Source: Shewanella benthica (GTDB lineage Bacteria; Pseudomonadota; Gammaproteobacteria; Enterobacterales; Shewanellaceae). From it: 64,000 nt of DNA. Where the stretch lies: contig JAKVHY010000006.1 in assembly GCA_023284085.1 (NCBI GenBank), positions 62,001 to 126,000 of the forward strand, in the 5' to 3' direction. Of this stretch, positions 55,955 to 64,000 are shown piece by piece; the stretch's first letter is position 1; each line of letters starts with the position of its first letter. A model generated the notes under the pieces. That model worked only from the letters and a program-made list of their open reading frames with translations. It had not been told where the DNA came from and searched no databases. The position numbers were made by a program, and so were the translations under genes.

Positions 55955-58024
55955 ATGAAGAGACAGTTGAACGTCGTTAAAAAGGCCATGGCCTTGTCAA
56001 TAGGCTTGCTGAGTGTTGCAGCGCATGCAAGTGACACCTTAACCGCAGAAGAGGTGATTGGCTTACAACAAGTTGCTCAGGCGCAAGTTAGCCCATCGGG
56101 TGATCATGTGGCCTTTACCCGTTATGTTCCCCGTGAACTTTACAAAGAAGAGAATGGCTTGCACTGGGCTGAGCTGTATCTCGTCGATGACAAGGGGGTC
56201 GAGCGTCCTTATATCACGGGTCAAGTGACGGTGAATAACATTCAGTGGTCTGCCGATGGCAGCCTGATCTATTTCCTTGCCAAGATGGGCGAAGATAAGC
56301 ACACCTCGCTGTACCAGATCCCCTTTAACGGTGGTCAGGCGCAAAAGACCTTAGGGCTGAAAGAGACGGATCTTGCTAGCTATGCCTTAAGTCATGACGG
56401 CAAGCAGATCGCCATCATTGCCAAGCCTGCTAAAGATAAAAGCGTTAAAGATCTTAAAAAACTCGGTTTTATGGCCGAAGTTTACGAAGAGAATCTGGAG
56501 AACAAGCAGCTGTTCGTGATTGACTTGGCGGTGAGCGATAAGCCACTCACGCCAATTGCCTGGAACATCGCAGATTATGTCTCGGATGTGCAGTGGTCAG
56601 CTAATGGCTCGCAGCTGTTAGTGAAAACTCAGCCAACAGCCTTGATCGATGATCAGTACATGAAGTCACAGTGGCATATCGTCAATGTGGCGAGCCAGAA
56701 GCTGGTTACCTCATTTATTACTCAAGGTAAGTTAGGGGGTGCAGAGTTTTCTCATGATGGTCAGTATGTCGCCATTCTAGGTGCAGAAGATATGCACGAC
56801 CCAGCTGCTGGCCGTCTATATCTTGCGGAAACTAAAACGGGCAAGATCAGTGAGTGGCTGCCAAATCACTTAGGTCATGTGAGTGATTTTGAGTGGAAAA
56901 ATGATAAAAGCGAGCTCTATTTTATCACCAATATCGACACCGACTCTGTGCTTGGCTTAATCAAGCCAGGCAGCAATGATTACAAGGTGGTGGTTAAAGC
57001 GGGTAAGTTTATCGCTTCACAGTTGAGTATCTCAGATTCTGATAAGACCATCGCACTAAGAGCGAATACGGCACTACATCCGAACGAAGTCTACATGCTC
57101 AGAGGCAGTAAGCATAAGGCGACGCGCTTGAGTAACTCGAACACTTGGCTTGATGACAAGCGTCTCGCTAAACAAGAATCTATCTCCTTCAAGGCTAAAG
57201 ATGGCGTCGAGGTTTCTGGTGTACTTATCTACCCACTCGATTATAACAAGGGGCAGCGTTATCCGCTTATCATGTCCGTTCACGGCGGCCCTGAAAGCCA
57301 TGATAAAGACGGTTGGTTGACCAATTACTCACGTCCTGGTCAGCTGGGTGCGACCCAAGGGTACGCCGTCTTCTATCCGAACTACCGTGGTAGTACAGGC
57401 AAGGGCGTCGATTATTCTAAGCTTGGTCAGAATGATTATGCGGGTAAAGAGTTCGATGACTTAGTCGAGTTTAAAGACCATTTAGTTAATATGGGCTTAG
57501 TCGATAGCAAGAAGGTCGGTATTACCGGTGGTTCATACGGTGGGTATGCCTCGGCTTGGGCGGCGACTAAACTGACTAAGCATTTCGCTGCCAGCGTCAT
57601 GTTTGTCGGTGTGACCAACCAGCTATCTAAGTTTGGTACGACGGATATCTCAAACGAGATGCATCTGGTTCACGCACGATCTTACCCTTGGGATAAGTGG
57701 CAGTGGTACCTGGAACGCAGCCCAATCTACTGGGCGGGTCAGTCTGAAACGCCACTGCTTATTATGCATGGTAAGGATGATCCTAGGGTTCACCCGGCTC
57801 AGTCCATGGAGCTATACCGCTACATGAAAGTGCAGGGCAAGGTTGTACGTCTGGTGTATTACCCGGGTGAAGGCCATGGTAACCGCAAGGCTGCCGCTCA
57901 GTATGACTATCACCTGCGCCTGATGCGTTGGATGGACCATTACTTGAAGAATGACGGTAAAGAGATGCCAGCGAATGAGTTAGACCATAAAGCTAATCTC
58001 GAGGCTGTTAAGAAGGACGCTTAA
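55955..58024 (+). CDS. S9 family prolyl oligopeptidase-type peptidase, secreted
   Basis: A protein of about 689 residues. It has a signal peptide (MALSIGLLSVAAHAS region), an N-terminal beta-propeller with WD40-like repeats (SADGSLIYFLAK, SANGSQLLVK, SHDGQYVAILG), and a C-terminal alpha/beta hydrolase with GGSYGGYAS (nucleophile Ser), GKDDPRVHP (Asp) and GEGHGNRK (His). It resembles acylaminoacyl-peptidase/DPP enzymes and probably degrades peptides in the periplasm. The ATG at 55955 follows TTGGAG. It ends with a strong terminator. Confidence 0.93.
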   Translation: MKRQLNVVKKAMALSIGLLSVAAHASDTLTAEEVIGLQQVAQAQVSPSGDHVAFTRYVPRELYKEENGLHWAELYLVDDKGVERPYITGQVTVNNIQWSADGSLIYFLAKMGEDKHTSLYQIPFNGGQAQKTLGLKETDLASYALSHDGKQIAIIAKPAKDKSVKDLKKLGFMAEVYEENLENKQLFVIDLAVSDKPLTPIAWNIADYVSDVQWSANGSQLLVKTQPTALIDDQYMKSQWHIVNVASQKLVTSFITQGKLGGAEFSHDGQYVAILGAEDMHDPAAGRLYLAETKTGKISEWLPNHLGHVSDFEWKNDKSELYFITNIDTDSVLGLIKPGSNDYKVVVKAGKFIASQLSISDSDKTIALRANTALHPNEVYMLRGSKHKATRLSNSNTWLDDKRLAKQESISFKAKDGVEVSGVLIYPLDYNKGQRYPLIMSVHGGPESHDKDGWLTNYSRPGQLGATQGYAVFYPNYRGSTGKGVDYSKLGQNDYAGKEFDDLVEFKDHLVNMGLVDSKKVGITGGSYGGYASAWAATKLTKHFAASVMFVGVTNQLSKFGTTDISNEMHLVHARSYPWDKWQWYLERSPIYWAGQSETPLLIMHGKDDPRVHPAQSMELYRYMKVQGKVVRLVYYPGEGHGNRKAAAQYDYHLRLMRWMDHYLKNDGKEMPANELDHKANLEAVKKDA

Positions 58025-58051
58025 TTCCATCATTGCTTAGCGCTAACAAAT

Positions 58052-58083
58052 AAAAACGCCTGAGCATGCTCGGGCGTTTTTTG
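58052..58083. terminator. Bidirectional terminator between the S9 peptidase and yedF
   Basis: AACGCCTGAGC / GCTCGGGCGTT, with one G-T pair, has an A run before it and a T run after it, so it can serve both convergent genes. Confidence 0.92.
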
Positions 58084-58116
58084 TTTATTCATCGCTGTGA
58101 TTATGGAACAGAGTCA

Positions 58117-58380
58117 TTAACGCCTTATCAGGTAACGAATATGTGGACCATTTTGTTCGATGCTGAGCATGGTATAGCCATGGTTTTTTGCATCCGGTGG
58201 AATATTATTGATAGATTGCCCACAATCGGTCACCACCTCAAGTATCTCGCCCTTTTTAAGTGACTCCATGGCTTCAAGCGTTGCGACGGCTGGATAGGGG
58301 CAAGACTCACCAAATATTTCTAAATTATAATCGGGAGTAATGTTAGCAGTATCTAGTTGTGGATCAGTTTGAGCAGTCAT
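58117..58380 (-). CDS. yedF: TusA-family carrier protein YedF
   Basis: An 87-residue TusA-like protein with the catalytic cysteine in GESCPYPAVATLEAM and the ending GPHIRYLIRR, very close to E. coli YedF. It overlaps yedE by four bases. It probably carries sulfur or selenium received through YedE. Unlike the YedF-family protein at 39591, the cysteine is intact here. Confidence 0.93.
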   Translation of the reverse strand: MTAQTDPQLDTANITPDYNLEIFGESCPYPAVATLEAMESLKKGEILEVVTDCGQSINNIPPDAKNHGYTMLSIEQNGPHIRYLIRR

Positions 58381-59648
58381 ACAGGCTCCTTGGCTAATGC
58401 TGTATTAGCTTTGGTTAAATTAGTTTCAATTGTATTAAAGTGCTCGTTTTGGGTTTGGTGCCCCTTGTTGCGGGCGCGTCGGGCGAAAAAACGCTTCTCC
58501 CAGAAAAGCACAAAGGCGAAACTGATGGCTAACATCAAATAGGTCAGCAACAGGCCACCAATATTACCAAATTGGTTAAGAATATTTATCTTGTCCCAGC
58601 TCGTTGCCAAAGGCTCGGCGATATCCTCCCACAGATAGGCTAATATCGTTGCACCTATTATGTTACCTGCGCCCACCCACCAGAAGTGAACTTGCCCCTC
58701 AACGGCGCGGTACATCCAGCCGGTCTCACAACCGCCAGCGATCACTATGCCAAAGCCAAATAGTAGCCCGCCAATGATGGCGTTAGGACCAGCCCATAAG
58801 ATCTTAGGAGACATACCCAGTTGCAGGTAGCTGTAAATCCCTATGGTACTGACTGCCATGCCGATAATAATCGCCTTGGCCATATGGGTTCGGCCGGTGA
58901 TCCACATATCGCGAAAGGCTGAGGTGAAACAGATTTGAGCACGCTCAATCAATAGACCAAAGGCGAGTCCAAACAGCAGGGCAAAGCCCAGACGTGGAGA
59001 ATCAAACATCAGAAACATTGAGCTGGCAAGGGCGCCGAAGAAGACCAAGATACCTAAGACAAAGTGACGTCGAGTGCGGCTAGTATTTTGACTAAGTTTG
59101 GTTGGTTTTGAGACCTTTTTCAGCTTAATAGGGGTCCTGAAAAATGGCATTAAGCTCACTCTGGCGCCAAAATAGGAACCAATAGCGGTGGCAATAAGAA
59201 AGAACCAGGCATGCAGTGAAAACTGTGGAATACCGGTAAACAGTGCACCTAAGTTACAGCCCATCGCAAGCCGCGCTCCAAAACCTGCGATAATGCCGCC
59301 AATAAGTGCCTGCATTATCCTTATTCGATTTTTCGGCATGCGCAGTTTGACATTATTAGCCCAAAGCGCTGCGGCAAAACAGCCTGCAAACATCCCCATA
59401 ATCATCACACCACCTACACGATCCAGCGGTGTCCCCTCGAGTTTTATCAACTGAAAGTACTGCCACTTCTCAGGCTCAAAACCTAGTATCTGCAATAGGT
59501 GACCACCCCAGCGGGTGAACTCACCGGTGACAGCCCAAGTGGAGCCTGTTAGTCCAAAAAAGTAGACTGATAAAACTCCCATGGCGATCACCGCCGGAGT
59601 GGGTGACCAAAACCGGATCAGGTATTGCTCTTTAAATGTGTGCCACAT
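58377..59648 (-). CDS. yedE: YedE family sulfur/selenium membrane transporter
   Basis: About 423 residues with some ten or more helices, very similar to E. coli YedE over its length, for example LRMPKNRIRIMQALIGGIIA, RLAMGCNLGALFTGIPQFS and CETGWMYRAVEGQVHFWW. Conserved cysteines lie in AMGCN and AGGCETG. The ATG at 59648 (MWHTFKEQYLIRFW) has GAGG seven bases upstream. The frame extends upstream to 59756, but those 36 residues are not seen in E. coli YedE. Selenium-related annotation is family-based. Confidence 0.92.
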   Translation of the reverse strand: MWHTFKEQYLIRFWSPTPAVIAMGVLSVYFFGLTGSTWAVTGEFTRWGGHLLQILGFEPEKWQYFQLIKLEGTPLDRVGGVMIMGMFAGCFAAALWANNVKLRMPKNRIRIMQALIGGIIAGFGARLAMGCNLGALFTGIPQFSLHAWFFLIATAIGSYFGARVSLMPFFRTPIKLKKVSKPTKLSQNTSRTRRHFVLGILVFFGALASSMFLMFDSPRLGFALLFGLAFGLLIERAQICFTSAFRDMWITGRTHMAKAIIIGMAVSTIGIYSYLQLGMSPKILWAGPNAIIGGLLFGFGIVIAGGCETGWMYRAVEGQVHFWWVGAGNIIGATILAYLWEDIAEPLATSWDKINILNQFGNIGGLLLTYLMLAISFAFVLFWEKRFFARRARNKGHQTQNEHFNTIETNLTKANTALAKEPV

Positions 59649-60072
59649 AGTTAACCTCAAAATTGTTAGACCGGAAAAGAGAGAAATGCAGATAATGTAA
59701 AGCGTTATTGTCAACGTTTGGATTAACTCTCCCGATGCTTGTTCTCTGTCTGACAAAAGGTCTGTATGAGATCGTTTCCCGCAAACAGGCGTTATTGAGT
59801 CGCTGTTACCGGGTGATTGAAGTAGAAATATCTTGAATGATCGAGGGGATCTAGGCTGAGATTTTCTGAGTTTGGGTTAATGGTTAATGCTGTGATCTGT
59901 TAAATACAAATGACTCACAATTCACTTTGTAGAGTATATGCATTAAATCAATGGGGTATATGTGATTGAGGTCACGTTGACTCGATTCTAAATGTGCTGT
60001 CGCTAGCAGTTTCTTCTATGTGTGATCGGCATATCGCTTATGAAGGGAGGTTGGGACAAGATAACCAAATAG
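59649..60072. other. Intergenic region upstream of yedE, with a CRP-like box
   Basis: No gene is recognised. TGTGATTGAGGTCACG at 59961-59976 matches nine of ten bases of the CRP consensus halves (TGTGA-N6-TCACA), about 310 bp before the yedE start. That distance is large for direct control. Confidence 0.5.
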
Positions 60073-60101
60073 AAAAGGCGCCAATCTTTACAACTGGCGC
60101 C
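60073..60101 (-). terminator. trpA: Terminator of the trp operon
   Basis: On the minus strand, TGGCGCC-type arms (GGCGCCA / TGGCGCC) with an 11-base loop are followed by TTTTCTATTT, about 45 bp after the trpA stop. Confidence 0.85.
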
Positions 60102-60147
60102 ACGTAATACCTATCAGTAATTAACTAGTCCTAAGTCAGTATTAAGG

Positions 60148-60966
60148 CTAGGTCGCCGCCTTCATATTACGGGTAAACTCACCTAGTTTCGCTAACAGTG
60201 CGGTTTCATCATCTTTATTGGCTGCGATGATCTTCACTACCGCCGAGCCAGAGATAATACCGGCTGCGCCTGCTTCTATGGCGGCTGTTACTTGCGCAGG
60301 CTCTGCAATACCGAACCCCAGCAGTGGCGGCGCACCGTTAAACTCTTTGAGGCGAGATAAGATCTCACCGATTGGCATACCAGCTTTCGATTCTGTACCT
60401 GTGACGCCGGCGCGTGAAAGTAAGTAAGTGTAGCCTTCGCCTTTCTCACTCACCATTTTTAGCGTGTCACGATCGGCATTGGGTGGTGCGATAAAGATAG
60501 GTGCGACATTGTGGGCCTTGGCCGAAGCGATAAAGGGCTCGGCTTCCTCTACCGGCACATCGGCGATAAGCACCGAGTCTACGCCAGCGGCCTGGGCCTT
60601 AGCGTAGAAGGTATCGATACTCTTGGTATAAACCAAGTTCGCATAGAGCAAGAGGCCGATGGGCAGATCTGGGTACTTGGCGCGAATGACAGTGAGCATC
60701 TCAAAACACTGAGTCGGCGTGGTGCCGGCGGCGAGTGAGCGCAGGTTGGCGCCTTGGATGACCGGGCCATCGGCCAATGGATCTGAGAAGGGGAACCCCA
60801 GCTCAAGGGCATCGGCACCATTTTCGACTAAACAGTCGATGATCTTCAGTGATAGCTCAGGGCTTGGATCGCCTAAGGTCACGAATGGCACAAACGCGCC
60901 CTGATTTTTTTCTTTCAATGCGGCAAATACTGCCTGGTAACGGCCTGCTTGTTTAGATTCGGTCAT
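60148..60966 (-). CDS. trpA: Tryptophan synthase alpha chain
   Basis: A protein of about 272 residues starting [20 protein letters not shown]. It has [12 protein letters not shown] (catalytic Glu region after it: [16 protein letters not shown]) and [10 protein letters not shown]. It cleaves indole-3-glycerol phosphate. The start overlaps the end of trpB. The frame reads on upstream to 61005, but that part lies inside trpB and is not conserved. Confidence 0.95.
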   Translation of the reverse strand: MTESKQAGRYQAVFAALKEKNQGAFVPFVTLGDPSPELSLKIIDCLVENGADALELGFPFSDPLADGPVIQGANLRSLAAGTTPTQCFEMLTVIRAKYPDLPIGLLLYANLVYTKSIDTFYAKAQAAGVDSVLIADVPVEEAEPFIASAKAHNVAPIFIAPPNADRDTLKMVSEKGEGYTYLLSRAGVTGTESKAGMPIGEILSRLKEFNGAPPLLGFGIAEPAQVTAAIEAGAAGIISGSAVVKIIAANKDDETALLAKLGEFTRNMKAAT

Positions 60967-62197
60967 CGCCGCTCTCCTCTCTTTGCTGCGCTTTCTCGCT
61001 TTCATTTTGTTGCGCTTTTTCTCGCTCTTCCAGAATATCAGCGACGGTGAAGATATCTTTATCGCCTCGGCCCGATAGGTTCACCACTAAGATGGTTTCC
61101 TTGGTGGCTTTTTCTGCCAGCTTGAGTGCATACGCTATGGCGTGTGATGACTCCAGCGCCGGGATAATCCCTTCACAACGAGCCAGTAACTGGAAGGCGT
61201 CCAGCGCCTCATCATCGGTTGCCGACTCATAAGTCGCGCGGCCAGTAGCGGCAAGGTGAGCATGCTGAGGACCCACAGATGGGAAGTCTAGCCCCGCCGA
61301 GACCGAATATGACTCCTGGATCTGACCTTCGCTGTCTTGCATCAAGGGCGCTTTCATGCCGAAGAAGATGCCTGTCTTGCCGTGTTTCAGTGGCGCGCCA
61401 TGCATGGAGGTATGAAGGCCAAGACCCGCAGGCTCGACACCGATAAGTTGTACACTTTCCTCGTCGATAAAGTCGGCGAACATGCCGATGGCGTTCGAGC
61501 CGCCACCGACACAGGCGATAACTGCGTCGGGCAGACAACCTTCACGTTCAAACAGCTGCCTCTTGGTCTCTTCGCCGATCATGCGCTGAAATTCACGCAC
61601 GATAGTGGGGAAGGGATGCGGACCGGCAGCCGTTCCCAGCAGATAGTGGGCTTTTTCATAGCTGCCTGACCAGTCGCGCATGGCTTCGTTACAGGCATCT
61701 TTAAGGGTCGATGAACCTGAGGTGACGGGAATGACTTCCGCGCCCATCAGCTTCATTCTAAAGACGTTAGGAGATTGGCGTTCTATGTCTTTGGCACCCA
61801 TGTACACCTTACACTTAAGGCCTAATAGGGCACAGGCGAGAGCGGTTGCAACGCCGTGTTGACCCGCGCCAGTTTCGGCGATGATCTCTTTCTTGCCCAT
61901 GCGCTTGGCAAGCAGGGCCTGACCCAAAACCTGATTGGTCTTGTGAGCACCGCCGTGAAGCAGATCTTCACGTTTAAGGTAGATTTTTACCAGGGGATTG
62001 GGACTCAAGTTACGGGTCAAGGTCAGCGCCGTCGGGCGACCGGCATAGTTTTTCAACAGGTCGCTGAATTCGGCTTGAAAGGCCTCATCTTCTTGCGCTT
62101 CAATAAACGCCGTTTCGAGCTGTTTCAGTGCCGGCACCAATATCTGCGGTACGAACATACCGCCATATTCGCCGAAGTAAGGGTCGAGTTTAGTCAT
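60953..62197 (-). CDS. trpB: Tryptophan synthase beta chain
   Basis: A 414-residue PLP enzyme with the lysine motif [20 protein letters not shown] and the phosphate loop [12 protein letters not shown]. The C-terminal tail after [12 protein letters not shown] is longer than usual and rich in E/Q/K, with tandem EKAQQ-like repeats. It joins indole and serine to form tryptophan. Confidence 0.96.
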   Translation of the reverse strand: MTKLDPYFGEYGGMFVPQILVPALKQLETAFIEAQEDEAFQAEFSDLLKNYAGRPTALTLTRNLSPNPLVKIYLKREDLLHGGAHKTNQVLGQALLAKRMGKKEIIAETGAGQHGVATALACALLGLKCKVYMGAKDIERQSPNVFRMKLMGAEVIPVTSGSSTLKDACNEAMRDWSGSYEKAHYLLGTAAGPHPFPTIVREFQRMIGEETKRQLFEREGCLPDAVIACVGGGSNAIGMFADFIDEESVQLIGVEPAGLGLHTSMHGAPLKHGKTGIFFGMKAPLMQDSEGQIQESYSVSAGLDFPSVGPQHAHLAATGRATYESATDDEALDAFQLLARCEGIIPALESSHAIAYALKLAEKATKETILVVNLSGRGDKDIFTVADILEEREKAQQNESEKAQQREESGDDRI

Positions 62198-62237
62198 AGT
62201 GTTATCCTAATGTGTTGTTCAGCGAGTAGTACTTGCT

Positions 62238-62315
62238 ATTGAGTATGATCTTGTTGTCGCGTGTGCTCATTTGTAAGTACAAACTCCGCGCACGCTCCTA
62301 AACCTCATACTCAAT
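62238..62315. repeat. Nested inverted repeat between trpB and trpCF
   Basis: ATTGAGTATGA (62238-62248) pairs with TCATACTCAAT (62305-62315), and inside it GCGTGTGC pairs with GCGCACGC. The element forms a long cruciform or mRNA hairpin inside the trp operon. Confidence 0.75.
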
Positions 62316-62396
62316 TTCTGCGTTCTACACGCCGACTATAATTTCAAAGTTTAATCTGATAAATAATCTTAAAGTTCAATACATTAATACTGTCTG

Positions 62397-63887
62397 TTAG
62401 TACTGTCTGAGTGCGCTAAATGTGGCGGCGATCTTCTGATGATCTTTCACCCCGGGTGCGCTCTCCAGGCCTGAATTGAAATCCAGGCCGTAAAATCCTT
62501 GTTTGCTCGCGTCACTGGCATTGTCTGCATCTAAGCCGCCGGCGAGCATGGCGTCTTGTTTATTAGGCAGGGACTGTTGCCAGTCGAAGCTAAGGCCGGT
62601 GCCACCAAATTGTGCGCCAGCAGCCTTGCTGCTTTTGCTGTCGAACAAGATGCGATCGGCGTTCGTTGGTATCGATAATTCGGCATTAGCTTCAGTGACA
62701 TCGACTGCGGCATTCACCGCCACGGCTTTCCAGATTTTCGCTTGGCTGCCCGCGGCTGCTAAGGCGCTTCGCACTTGGGTGATATCATACTCAGACTCAT
62801 TGCCGTGAAGCTGAACCGCAAACAGCTCGAGGGACGACGCGAGTTCGGCGATCATCTTAGCTGACTCGTTAACAAATACGCCGACAAAATTGAGCAGCTT
62901 ACCCGAGGCTCGATGCGCCGCTAGCAGAGACTTAGCCTTGTCTGGCGTGATATAGCGAGGAGACTTTTCGGCGAAGATGAGTCCGCCATAGATGGCGCCA
63001 GCATCGGCGACGGCATTTGCATCTTCAACCGATGTGAGGCCGCAGACCTTGTTGTGGCCGAGCGTCAATGTACGACAAGCTAGGTCTAAGTCATCGGCTG
63101 CCATCAATGAGCTGCCGACCAGGAAGCCATCGACCAGTGGACTCAGGCGGCGAACTTGCGCCTGATTGTAGATCCCTGACTCGCTGATCACCACGCGATC
63201 CGCCGGGATACGTGGTGCGAGTTCCTCTGTGGTGGCCAAGTCGGTAGACAAGTCGCGCAGGTTGCGGTTATTGATGCCTATGATGTTGGCATCGAGTGCA
63301 ATAGCGCGTTCGAGCTCGGCTTCATTGCTCACTTCTGTGAGTATGTCGAGCTGGTACTTGGCAGCCTCAAAGGCTAGCGCACGGTATTGGTCATCATCGA
63401 GTACAGACAACATCAATAGAATGGCATCTGCGCCTTGGTGAGCGGCGAGTTTAACTTGATAGCTATCGACGAAGAAGTCTTTACAGAGAATCGGCTGCTT
63501 AACTCGGGCACGAACCTTAGGGATATAGTCCATGTCACCCTGAAAAAACTGCTCGTCGGTGAGCACTGAGATCCCGGCAGCATAGTCATTGTAGACATCG
63601 GCAATGGCCTCGACATCGAAATCCGCGCGGATAAGGCCTTTGGATGGGCTGGCTTTCTTGCACTCGAAGATGAAACCGGCATTGGGCGCGCGTAATGCTT
63701 CGAACAAGCTGCGATCCGATATTTGGGGTTTGAGGCTAGCTTCCGGGAAGCGCAGTTTCAGTGCCTCTATATGCGCAGCTTTAGTAGCGACGATTCTGGT
63801 CAATACATTACTGGTTTCAGAAGGGCTCTGTTGGCTGTCACTGTTTTCTCTATTGTTAGTGTTAATATCTGCTATTGAACTGCTCAC
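62397..63887 (-). CDS. trpCF: Bifunctional indole-3-glycerol-phosphate synthase / phosphoribosylanthranilate isomerase
   Basis: A fusion enzyme of about 496 residues. The first half is TrpC (FECKKASPSKGLIRADFD, PILCKDFFVDSYQV, IGINNRNLRDL) and the second half, from about residue 290, is TrpF (VCGLTSVEDANAVADAGA, FVGVFVNES, LDFNSGLESAPGVKD). The GTG at 63887 is chosen because AGGAG lies eight bases before it. The open frame continues upstream into trpD. The N-terminal about 25 residues are poorly conserved and rich in N/S. Confidence 0.93.
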   Translation of the reverse strand: MSSSIADINTNNRENSDSQQSPSETSNVLTRIVATKAAHIEALKLRFPEASLKPQISDRSLFEALRAPNAGFIFECKKASPSKGLIRADFDVEAIADVYNDYAAGISVLTDEQFFQGDMDYIPKVRARVKQPILCKDFFVDSYQVKLAAHQGADAILLMLSVLDDDQYRALAFEAAKYQLDILTEVSNEAELERAIALDANIIGINNRNLRDLSTDLATTEELAPRIPADRVVISESGIYNQAQVRRLSPLVDGFLVGSSLMAADDLDLACRTLTLGHNKVCGLTSVEDANAVADAGAIYGGLIFAEKSPRYITPDKAKSLLAAHRASGKLLNFVGVFVNESAKMIAELASSLELFAVQLHGNESEYDITQVRSALAAAGSQAKIWKAVAVNAAVDVTEANAELSIPTNADRILFDSKSSKAAGAQFGGTGLSFDWQQSLPNKQDAMLAGGLDADNASDASKQGFYGLDFNSGLESAPGVKDHQKIAATFSALRQY

Positions 63888-63897
63888 GCTATGACTC

Positions 63898-64000
63898 CTA
63901 ATCTTGTGTTTCATCTGGTTTGGCTGCTGCACTGGCGCTGGCAAGCTGCTCGAGTAAACGGTAGGCCTTACCACTGGCTAGGGTCTCGAGTGCCAAGGCT
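63898..64000 (-). CDS. trpD: Anthranilate phosphoribosyltransferase, C-terminal end (rest outside window)
   Basis: Minus-strand reading from the window edge gives ALETLASGKAYRLLEQLAS and ends KPDETQD before TAG at 63898-63900. The LASGKAY ending and the position before trpCF identify TrpD. Only about 33 codons are visible. Confidence 0.85.
   Translation of the reverse strand, partial: ALALETLASGKAYRLLEQLASASAAAKPDETQD

Noticed and set aside
59961..59976. CRP control of yedE as a firm call
   Set aside because: The box is a good match, but about 310 bp from the start codon, and no promoter was recognised between them. It is kept only as a note.

Overview
The window looks like chromosome from a marine gammaproteobacterium, most likely Shewanella or a close relative. 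The reasons are the trpC-trpF fusion, the Enterobacteria-like YedE/YedF, FadH, XthA and YciB proteins, the moderate GC with AT-rich intergenic DNA, and the full formate hydrogenlyase-2 (FHL-2) set. No species can be named from the sequence alone.

Left flank (1-12022), ordinary metabolic genes: iorA (partial) and iorB, a DUF1097 membrane protein, a chemotaxis receptor, fadH (minus) divergent from an AraC-type regulator, a FadD-like acyl-CoA ligase, xthA, a YciI-like gene and yciB. A shared upstream motif before fadH and the fadD-like gene suggests both answer to the AraC-type regulator.

Boundary debris (12122-13150): a 313-bp MITE-like element with 23-bp terminal inverted repeats and a broken ExeA/GspA-type ATPase gene.

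Hydrogen/formate/selenium/nickel block (13173-55373): focA; the selC-selA-selB selenocysteine machinery; hyfABCDEFGHIJ plus the hycI protease; hydN; fdhF, with an in-frame UGA at codon 140 followed by a SECIS-like hairpin; fhlA; fdhD; a partly decayed selenium-type cluster; hypFBCDEA on the minus strand; a TonB receptor; nikR; nikABCDE. Formate enters or leaves through FocA. FdhF, carrying Sec and molybdopterin, oxidises it, and electrons pass via HydN/HyfA and HyfH to the HyfG/HyfI [NiFe] site, with Hyf membrane subunits that probably pump ions. Hyp proteins and HycI mature the enzyme, and Nik plus the TonB receptor would supply nickel. Palindromic TGTCGACA-type sites sit about 80-125 bp upstream of -24/-12 promoters before focA, hyfA and hydN, and probably bind FhlA. 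A second shared motif lies before nikA and the TonB receptor and probably binds NikR.

The selenium-type cluster is partly eroded. A class V aminotransferase (36706-37325) and a DUF3343 gene (39386-39568) are broken, while a double-cubane reductase, its activator and a YedF-family protein remain open. The YedF-family protein lacks its usual cysteine. A fragment of a PhnD/selenate-type binding protein lies beside selC.

Right flank (55392-64000): an 8-bp repeat array, a small membrane protein, an S9 peptidase, yedE-yedF, and trpA, trpB, trpCF and trpD (partial) on the minus strand.
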